Source: Fibrobacter sp.
Lineage (GTDB): Bacteria; Fibrobacterota; Fibrobacteria; Fibrobacterales; Fibrobacteraceae
DNA length: 63,068 nt
Direction of reading: 5' to 3'
Assembly (NCBI GenBank): GCA_017649565.1
Contig: JAGCGO010000103.1
Span: forward strand, 1 to 63,068
Shown: piece by piece, positions 57,815 through 63,068 of the stretch
Position numbering within the stretch: position 1 is the stretch's first letter
Layout of the letters: each line of letters begins with the position of its first letter
Translations under genes and position numbers: made by a program
Notes under the pieces: generated by a model
Database searches by the model: none
What the model was told of the DNA's origin: nothing
The model's input: only the letters and a program-made list of their open reading frames with translations

Positions 57815-58837
57815 TTACCTGGATTCGTGCTTGCTCATGCAGTGCAGGCTGCCGCCTTCCTCGATGACGGTACGGCAGTCGATGCCGATGACGAACCTGT
57901 CGGGGTAAACGCTCTCGAAATACTTCTGTGCCACGGCGTCGTTTGCGCACTTGTACTTCGGGTAAATCAGCCCGCCGTTCACGTAGATGTAGTTCATGTA
58001 GCTGGCTGGGAGGATCTGCCCGTCGTCGAGCTTGCGCTGCGGGGGGAGCGGGAGGGTGTCGACCTGGGCGGTTTTCCCGTAGTGGATCTGCAGGAATTCC
58101 AGGATGGCGGCACGGGCCTCTTCCAGGAACTTTCCGTTCGCGCTGCGCGGCGAGGCGCTCGCGATGACCACGCGGTCCTTCGCGACGAATCTCGCCACGT
58201 TGTCGATATGACCGTCGGTGTGGTCGCCCTCGAGTCCCTTGGGGAGCACGAGCAGGGCCTTGAGCCCGAGCATCTTGCAGATGGCCTTGATGACGGCGCT
58301 CAGGTCGTCCACCTTGTTACGGTTCTTACCCACGAGGCAATCCAGGGTCGTCATGCCGAGCCCATCGCCGTTGACCTCGATTGCGCCGCCCTCGAAGATG
58401 TAGGGGATGCTTTCGGACATCTTGTATTCCAGCATGTCGGCAATGCGTTCCGGAACCAGGTTGTCGTTTTTCCAGGGCGGGAACTTTGCGCCCCAGGCGT
58501 TGAAGGCCGATTGGGCGACGGCGGTCTTTTTGCCCTTCTTCACGAAGAACGGCCCGTAGTCGCGAATCCAGATGTCATCGGTCTTGACGGTGTAAAAGCT
58601 GGCGGGGAAGGGCCTGTCGGCGACGGCGAATTTCTCTTCGGTCGTGAGGAAGTTCTTTTTCGGGACGAGGACGTTTACCGGCTGGAACTCGCTAATGGTA
58701 CGGATAAGGTCGATATAGAACTTGCGGATCTTGACGCCGCGTTCGCCGTGCCAGTTCTGCTTGTTGTGCGGGAAGGCGAGCCAGCTGGCTTCTTGAGGTT
58801 CCCACTCTGCGGGGTAGCGGTAAAGAGCTTTTTTCAT
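57815..58837 (-). CDS. aguA: agmatine deiminase
   Basis: 340 aa. The family pattern is complete: PAEWEPQEASWLAFPHN near the start, TDDIWIRDYGPFFV, GGAIEVNGDG, EGDHTDGHIDNVARF, and the catalytic Cys in GGSLHCMSKHES at the C-terminus. It hydrolyses agmatine to N-carbamoylputrescine. The partner amidase AguB is encoded about 2 kb downstream on the same strand, so both steps of the agmatine-to-putrescine route are in the window, separated by a FISUMP gene and a Fic gene. Confidence 0.95.
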   Translation of the reverse strand: MKKALYRYPAEWEPQEASWLAFPHNKQNWHGERGVKIRKFYIDLIRTISEFQPVNVLVPKKNFLTTEEKFAVADRPFPASFYTVKTDDIWIRDYGPFFVKKGKKTAVAQSAFNAWGAKFPPWKNDNLVPERIADMLEYKMSESIPYIFEGGAIEVNGDGLGMTTLDCLVGKNRNKVDDLSAVIKAICKMLGLKALLVLPKGLEGDHTDGHIDNVARFVAKDRVVIASASPRSANGKFLEEARAAILEFLQIHYGKTAQVDTLPLPPQRKLDDGQILPASYMNYIYVNGGLIYPKYKCANDAVAQKYFESVYPDRFVIGIDCRTVIEEGGSLHCMSKHESR

Positions 58838-58952
58838 GGTAAAAATCCTTTTATTGCTCTAAAATATAGGTAAAGATGATGGATTTCCGTATGATTTAGC
58901 TTATATTATGTTGCGAAGAGAACTTTTGCCCTAGGAAATGGAGTTGGTTGTT

Positions 58953-59735
58953 ATGTCTTTGAAAATATGTATTCCTGCAATGGCGGCATTCCTTCTCGCG
59001 GCATGCGGCGGAGATGACAACAGCGTCACGGACTCGAAGAACGATGCTATCTCTAGTAGCAGTTCGAGGAAGTCATCTGGTCAGGTGATTTGTAAGACTG
59101 ATAGCACGGATACTTGCGAGTATGGTGTGTTGGTGGACGACCGTGATGGTAAGATCTACAAGACTGTGAATATTGACGGACAGTGGTGGATGGCAGAGAA
59201 TCTGAACTATGCCGATAGTATAATGACCCCGAGCCTGTTGGAACGTACCGGGTGCTATAATAATGAGCCTAGTAATTGTTCCGAATATGGCCGCTTATAT
59301 ACTTGGGCGGCTGCGATTGATTCTGTGAAACTCGCAACTGATGTCGATAATCCTCAGGATTGCGGATGCGGCAAAACTTGTTCGCTGCCTGATACAGTGT
59401 ATGGAATTTGCCCGTCTGGCTGGCACTTGCCGACACGTGTCGAATGGCTAACGTTGTTTAAGGCAGTGGGCGGATATGTAATCGCTGAAAAAATACTGAA
59501 ATCGCGGACGGGGTGGAAAGATGATGGCAATGGAACGGATGGCGTGGGCTTTTCTGTGAAGCCTCTCGGGGGTGAAGGAGAGATGGCGCACTTTTGGAGC
59601 GCTTCTGTATTCGATTATCGCAATTATTATTCGGCCGACTGTTTTCATTTGTTCTATTCCATGAAGTTAGCAGAAGTGGTCGATTGTGGTAAAAGTGGAT
59701 CCTTCTCGGTCCGTTGTCTCAAGGACTCGCCTTAG
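58953..59735 (+). CDS. FISUMP-domain lipoprotein
   Basis: 260 aa from the ATG at 58953, with GGAG about 9 bases upstream; an ATG at 58938 is also open. The lipoprotein signal is MSLKICIPAMAAFLLAAC (Cys18), with a short serine linker (SSSSSRKSS). The FISUMP core includes DDRDGKIYKTVNIDGQWWMAENLNY, a Cys-rich insertion (DCGCGKTC), ICPSGWHLPTRVEW and FSVRCLKDSP. It faces the Fic gene, with a 6-base gap at their stops. Role unknown; probably a surface lipoprotein. Confidence 0.9.
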   Translation: MSLKICIPAMAAFLLAACGGDDNSVTDSKNDAISSSSSRKSSGQVICKTDSTDTCEYGVLVDDRDGKIYKTVNIDGQWWMAENLNYADSIMTPSLLERTGCYNNEPSNCSEYGRLYTWAAAIDSVKLATDVDNPQDCGCGKTCSLPDTVYGICPSGWHLPTRVEWLTLFKAVGGYVIAEKILKSRTGWKDDGNGTDGVGFSVKPLGGEGEMAHFWSASVFDYRNYYSADCFHLFYSMKLAEVVDCGKSGSFSVRCLKDSP

Positions 59736-59741
59736 GCACAT

Positions 59742-60806
59742 TTACCGGGTTATGATCACGCGCCATTCCCTGTTTTCTGTTCGGACTATGTAGCCCTTAT
59801 CCATCATTGATTTTAGCTGTTTTTGTATGGCGGACATGTTTATGCCGATATTCTCTCTAAGTTCGGCGTAGGTTATGTCCGGATAATCAGAGAGTAGTTC
59901 CAGAATTTTGCTGGAATTTTCAGTGCGGAACTGCACTTGTTCACCATCAAACCACCAGACTCCGGGGCCTTGCTCCTTGACAAATCGCACGTTGAACATA
60001 ATTTCGTTGGCGTACATTTTTCGGAAATAGTTCCGGAAGGGGCGGATTTGCGTTAGTGTCGCCCGTGCTCCGTCGGATGGAGCGGGCCCCACATTTAGAT
60101 CCGTTTCGTGAAGTGCTTCGAGATAATCGTTCTTTTGGCGGCTGCGCACTACGAGTAACGGGTAACCATGCCTTGCAAGGATATAGTTGACCATCAGTCG
60201 GGCTATTCTTCCGTTTCCGTCTTCAAATGGATGTATTCGAATATATCGATAATGGAATAGGGCGGCAAGGTCTACCGGCGATAGCTTTCCTTCGCTCTCG
60301 TTCAGGTTGTACCAGTCTACTAGATCGCTCATCAGCGAGGGCGTTTCCTCGGGCGATGCGTAAGTGAATATGTCCCCATAGCGGGTGACGACGCTGTTCG
60401 GCCTTGTCTTGTACTGGCCAGCGTGAATTGTGTAGGATGAAGCGTTTCCGTCGGGACGAACGTAGTGGACTTGGTAATCTTCTCGAAGAAGGGTCCTGTG
60501 CAACTGCCGTATAAAGTGCTGGGTAAGGGGAAAACCTTTTTCTTGCGACTCTGCCAGAGATAGCTTTAGACAGACGTCGCTTGCCTTCATCTCTTCGCAA
60601 TCTTTTAACTTGGCGGTCCCGCTTACCTTTCCGAAGAAGAGCAGAAGTTCCGTCTGCCCGTAAGTGAGGGTGTTGCCCTCGATGTGGTTGCTATTGTAGT
60701 TGAAATCGATTGTAAACCGTCTGTTCAGGCGATGCTTGTCGTACTCGCTGAGGGGCTGCAGCGAATTCCATGATTCCAGGGCTTCTTCGAGATTTTTCGA
60801 CTTCAT
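59742..60806 (-). CDS. Fic-family protein with self-inhibitory motif and C-terminal winged helix
   Basis: 354 aa. The Fic catalytic loop HPFEDGNGRIAR (His192) for AMP or other nucleotide transfer is intact. Near the N-terminus NSNHIEGN (Ser39 to Asn45) matches the [S/T]xxxE[G/N] inhibitory helix of class II Fic proteins, so the enzyme should be self-restrained. Residues ~300-354 look like a winged helix (ITYAELRENIGINMSAIQ, GYIVRTENREW), which suggests DNA binding and possible autoregulation. Two palindromes lie in the divergent region upstream (60834-60858, 60898-60920). Targets are unknown. Confidence 0.9.
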   Translation of the reverse strand: MKSKNLEEALESWNSLQPLSEYDKHRLNRRFTIDFNYNSNHIEGNTLTYGQTELLLFFGKVSGTAKLKDCEEMKASDVCLKLSLAESQEKGFPLTQHFIRQLHRTLLREDYQVHYVRPDGNASSYTIHAGQYKTRPNSVVTRYGDIFTYASPEETPSLMSDLVDWYNLNESEGKLSPVDLAALFHYRYIRIHPFEDGNGRIARLMVNYILARHGYPLLVVRSRQKNDYLEALHETDLNVGPAPSDGARATLTQIRPFRNYFRKMYANEIMFNVRFVKEQGPGVWWFDGEQVQFRTENSSKILELLSDYPDITYAELRENIGINMSAIQKQLKSMMDKGYIVRTENREWRVIITR

Positions 60807-60833
60807 GACCTTAATATAATAAAAAAATGTGAT

Positions 60834-60858
60834 AAAAGTGGTGTTATACCACCTTTTT
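60834..60858. promoter_or_regulatory. palindromic candidate operator upstream of the Fic gene
   Basis: AAAAGTGGT-GTTAT-ACCACCTTTTT; arms GTGGT / ACCAC, with A/T runs on both sides. It lies just upstream of the AT-rich -10 region of the Fic gene on the minus strand. Confidence 0.5.
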
Positions 60859-60891
60859 AGTGTATTTTTATTCGTTTTGTATATGAAAAAT

Positions 60892-60926
60892 GGCCGTAAA
60901 GGTGGTATTATGTCACTTTTACGGCC
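60892..60926 (-). terminator. terminator of the amidase gene, overlapping a second copy of the palindrome
   Basis: GGCCGTAAAGGTG / CACTTTTACGGCC stem (13 bp with one G-U pair) followed on the minus strand by ATTTTTC. Its centre (60898-60920) repeats the GTGGTxTTAT operator-like motif. Confidence 0.65.
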
Positions 60927-60948
60927 GAAAATTGTATTGTCTTTAGGC

Positions 60949-61812
60949 TCAGTCGCCCCAGATCTTCAGGATGTCCCCGTACAGGTCGATGCGGCGGTCG
61001 CGGAAGTGCGGCCACCAGCGACGGTTTTCTTCGGTTTCGGCGAGGTCAATTTCGACGGTGGAGACCCCGAGGAATTCGGGGGAGCACTTTTCGAGAATGT
61101 AGCCGTCGGGTGCGGCGGCGAAGCTCGTGCCCCAGAATGTGAGGTGGCCTTCGGTGCCGCCACGGTTCGCCGCAATCACGAAGGTGCGGTTCGCAATGGC
61201 GTGCCCGCGCATGACGGTCATCCAGCTGTCCTGCTGGCGCGGGTAGATTTCCTTGGGCTCACTGTCCATCCAGCCGATGGCGGTGGGGTAGATGAGCACG
61301 TCGGCACCCTTGAGGCTCATGATGCGGGCGGCTTCCGGGAACCACTGGTCCCAGCAGATGAGTACGCCGAGCTTGCCTACGGAAGTCTTGATGGGCTCGA
61401 AGCCCGTATCGCCCGGGATGAAGTAGTACTTCTCGTAGAAGGCGGGATCGTCGGGAATGTGGCTCTTGCGGTAGAGCCCCGCGATGCTGCCGTCGCGCTC
61501 GAACACGAATGCGGAATTGTGGTAGATGCCGCGGGCGCGCTTCTCGAAGAAGGGGAACACCACGACGGCGTTCAGTTCCTTCGCGATGGACTGCCACTGG
61601 CCCACAATCGGGTGGTCTTTTTCGATGGCGAGGTCAAAGAAGTCCGCGTTCTCCTCGAACGGGAAGTACGGCGTGTGGAACAGTTCCGGCAACACGACCA
61701 GGTCGTAGCCCTTGCCCTTGAGGGCGCGGGCCTGTTCCACGTACCAGGCGTTGTTGCTATCGAAATCGCCTGTCCACTTGCCTTGCAGCGTGGCTACTTT
61801 AATCTTGCTCAT
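60949..61812 (-). CDS. aguB: N-carbamoylputrescine amidase
   Basis: 287 aa, a nitrilase-superfamily carbon-nitrogen hydrolase. The catalytic triad is visible: Glu43 in LPELFHTPYF, Lys in YRKSHIPDDP, and Cys in LICWDQWFPEAA. The remaining C-terminal pattern (GHAIANRTFVIAANRGG) fits AguB. It converts N-carbamoylputrescine to putrescine, CO2 and ammonia, the second step after agmatine deiminase. It lies 33 bases before proS on the same strand and near a CTAG-type repeat. Confidence 0.95.
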   Translation of the reverse strand: MSKIKVATLQGKWTGDFDSNNAWYVEQARALKGKGYDLVVLPELFHTPYFPFEENADFFDLAIEKDHPIVGQWQSIAKELNAVVVFPFFEKRARGIYHNSAFVFERDGSIAGLYRKSHIPDDPAFYEKYYFIPGDTGFEPIKTSVGKLGVLICWDQWFPEAARIMSLKGADVLIYPTAIGWMDSEPKEIYPRQQDSWMTVMRGHAIANRTFVIAANRGGTEGHLTFWGTSFAAAPDGYILEKCSPEFLGVSTVEIDLAETEENRRWWPHFRDRRIDLYGDILKIWGD

Positions 61813-61824
61813 AACGTACCTTCC

Positions 61825-61856
61825 CTAGATTCTAGCCTCTAGATCCTAGTCCCTAA
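61825..61856 (+). repeat. CTAG-phased heptanucleotide repeat at the proS/aguB boundary
   Basis: CTAG at 61825, 61832, 61839 and 61846, each 7 bases apart, with CTAA at 61853. The proS stop codon (TAG on the minus strand, 61846-61848) is inside this repeat, so it forms the end of the coding sequence. Confidence 0.85.
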
Positions 61857-63068
61857 AAAACTCCTTCGCCTTGGCGACAACGTCTTCGACCTTGACCATG
61901 GTGAATTCCTTCTCGTTGCGGAACTTCCATTCGACTTCGCCGTTCGCGAGGCCCTTCTTGCCGATAGCGATACGCACCGGAGAGCCCCACAGGTCGGCGT
62001 CCTTGAACTTCACGCCCGGACGTTCGTCGCGGTCGTCCACGAGCACGTCGATACCGGCGGCTTCGAGTTCCTTCTCGAACTTTTCGGCGAGCTCGACGAG
62101 TTCGGCTTCCTTGCCGATCGGGACGATTTCCACCTGGAACGGGGCGATGGACTTGGGCCAAATCGGTCCGAAGTCATCGTGGCTGTTCTCGACGACGGAG
62201 GCCATCAGGCGGCCCACGCCGATGCCGTAGCAACCCATAATGGCGGGAGCGGAGGTCTTTTCGGCGGTGAGGAACTTGGCGCCCATCGATTCAGAGAACT
62301 TGGTGCCCAGCTTGAAGATGTTGCCCATTTCGATACCGCGGGTTTCCGTGAGGAGTTCTCCGCAGCAGGGGCACTTGCAGACTTCGGAAGCTTCGGCGAT
62401 GTCGGCCACTTCGAACTTCGGGAAGTCGCGCTTCGGGTTGCAATGCTTGAAGTGGAAGCCTTCTTCGTTGGCGCCCGTGACGAGGTCGAAGGAATCAGCG
62501 ATAGCTTCGTCCACAATGACGCGGGTGTCGTGGGAATTAATCGGGGAAGCAAAGCCCGGAACCATGCCGCAAGCCTGGATGAGGCTGTCTTCGGCGGGGT
62601 AGAGTTCCTTGGCCTTGAGCAAGTTGTGGAGCTTGATTTCGGAAACGTCGAGGTTGCCCGGAACCACGACCGTGATGAGCTTGCCTTCGAAGTCGAAGAA
62701 CACGCACTTGGCGGTAGATTCAGCCGGAACGTTCAGGAACTTGGTGAGTTCGTCAATGCTTTCGCTGTTCGGCGTGGCGACCTTTTCGAGGGCTGCATTT
62801 TCGTCGCCCTTGAACGGCACGCGCTGGAACTTAGCGATTTCGCGGTTGGCCTGGTAGCCGCACTTCTTACAAAGGATCAAGTAGTCTTCGCCGTTCGGAG
62901 TGTCGAGCATGAATTCGTGAGCGACCTTACCGCCCATGATACCCGTATCGCTTTGCACCACCACCGGTTCAATGCCCACGCGACGGTAGATGCGGAGGTA
63001 AGCATCGTATTCTTCCTGGTAGTGACGGTCCAGGTCTTCCTGGCTGGTGTGGAAGCTGTAGGCGTCCT
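61846..63068 (-). CDS. proS: prolyl-tRNA synthetase (C-terminal part, start beyond the window)
   Basis: The frame is open to the right edge; about 407 residues are seen. Near the edge the class II signature begins (SFHTSQEDLDRHYQEEYDAY), followed by MGGKVAHEFM, an INS/YbaK-like editing insertion (~residues in the middle third), the motif-3-like GCYGIGVGRLMASVVE, and the anticodon-binding domain (FQVEIVPIGKEAELVEL, PGVKFKDADLWGSPVRI). Charges tRNA-Pro. Bacterial-type ProRS, based on the large insertion. The C-terminus ends in the heptad repeat, so the last residues (R-D) come from repeat sequence. Confidence 0.95.
   Translation of the reverse strand, partial: DAYSFHTSQEDLDRHYQEEYDAYLRIYRRVGIEPVVVQSDTGIMGGKVAHEFMLDTPNGEDYLILCKKCGYQANREIAKFQRVPFKGDENAALEKVATPNSESIDELTKFLNVPAESTAKCVFFDFEGKLITVVVPGNLDVSEIKLHNLLKAKELYPAEDSLIQACGMVPGFASPINSHDTRVIVDEAIADSFDLVTGANEEGFHFKHCNPKRDFPKFEVADIAEASEVCKCPCCGELLTETRGIEMGNIFKLGTKFSESMGAKFLTAEKTSAPAIMGCYGIGVGRLMASVVENSHDDFGPIWPKSIAPFQVEIVPIGKEAELVELAEKFEKELEAAGIDVLVDDRDERPGVKFKDADLWGSPVRIAIGKKGLANGEVEWKFRNEKEFTMVKVEDVVAKAKEFFRD

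Noticed and set aside
1..63068. tRNA, rRNA or CRISPR array
   Set aside because: No cloverleaf, ribosomal RNA or regularly spaced repeat-spacer pattern was found by eye. The heptad tracts have no spacers, so they are not CRISPR.

Overview
The window looks like chromosome from a Fibrobacter-type bacterium (Fibrobacterota). The main evidence is two lipoproteins carrying the FISUMP module (the Fibrobacter succinogenes major paralogous domain, with cores such as WMAENLNY and CPSGWHLP). Supporting signs are poly-serine linkers in secreted proteins, a PorU-type C25 protease that points to type IX secretion, many outer-membrane beta-barrel-like proteins, and a mix of moderately GC-rich housekeeping genes with AT-rich intergenic DNA. 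No tRNA, rRNA or CRISPR array was recognised.

Layout. 1-4 kb: asd (cut by the left edge), a membrane protein and ssb, then a lamin-tail lipoprotein and a lone GGQ release-factor-like protein. 4-10.7 kb: a lipoprotein, an exported protein, the large PorU-like sortase and a membrane protein. 10.8-13.5 kb: a fused metX-metW gene and yicC. 13.7-14.8 kb: a FISUMP lipoprotein. 14.85-20.63 kb: a tightly overlapping surface-glycan operon (tandem FdtA-type cupin, FemAB-like acyltransferase, DegT aminotransferase, hexapeptide acyltransferase, Wzx flippase, GT2). 20.7-24.2 kb: two small membrane-anchored proteins of unknown role, then a GT2/GT32 pair. 24.3-25.4 kb: an RluA-family pseudouridine synthase. 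25.4-27.95 kb: an AT-rich accessory island with a 51-aa ORF plus GNAT pair resembling toxin-antitoxin, a broken Rpn-nuclease relic and two unknown genes. 28-34 kb: an FAD oxidoreductase, a beta-barrel and a FecR-domain protein. 34-39.8 kb: ybeY, a CBS/CorC-type protein, xseA, a DUF4398-like lipoprotein with an OmpA protein, an orphan Phd antitoxin, and rpsD. 39.9-45.6 kb: a lipoprotein, a large pectate-lyase-like protein and endonuclease I. 45.7-51 kb: folC, a secreted protein with four Cys/Trp-rich repeats, a small lipoprotein, a histidine acid phosphatase and hisI. 51-58 kb: a barrel protein, a PHP phosphoesterase, an unknown ORF, an RNase H and two paralogous exported proteins. 57.8-63 kb: agmatine deiminase and N-carbamoylputrescine amidase separated by a FISUMP gene and a Fic protein, then proS running off the right edge.

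How the genes fit together. Three themes recur: building and exporting surface glycans, type IX-type export of cell-surface proteins (PorU plus proteins with candidate C-terminal sorting domains), and putrescine synthesis from agmatine. The most unusual signal is a set of 7-bp tandem repeats. A perfect (CTCTCGT)4 tract lies inside the DegT aminotransferase of the glycan operon, where loss or gain of one unit would shift the reading frame. Related tracts lie in the linker of the pseudouridine synthase, and CTAG-phased 7-bp repeats sit at the folC and proS boundaries. The other leading candidates are the small-ORF/GNAT module flanked by direct repeats, the four-repeat Cys/Trp module, and a self-inhibited Fic protein with two palindromic sites upstream.
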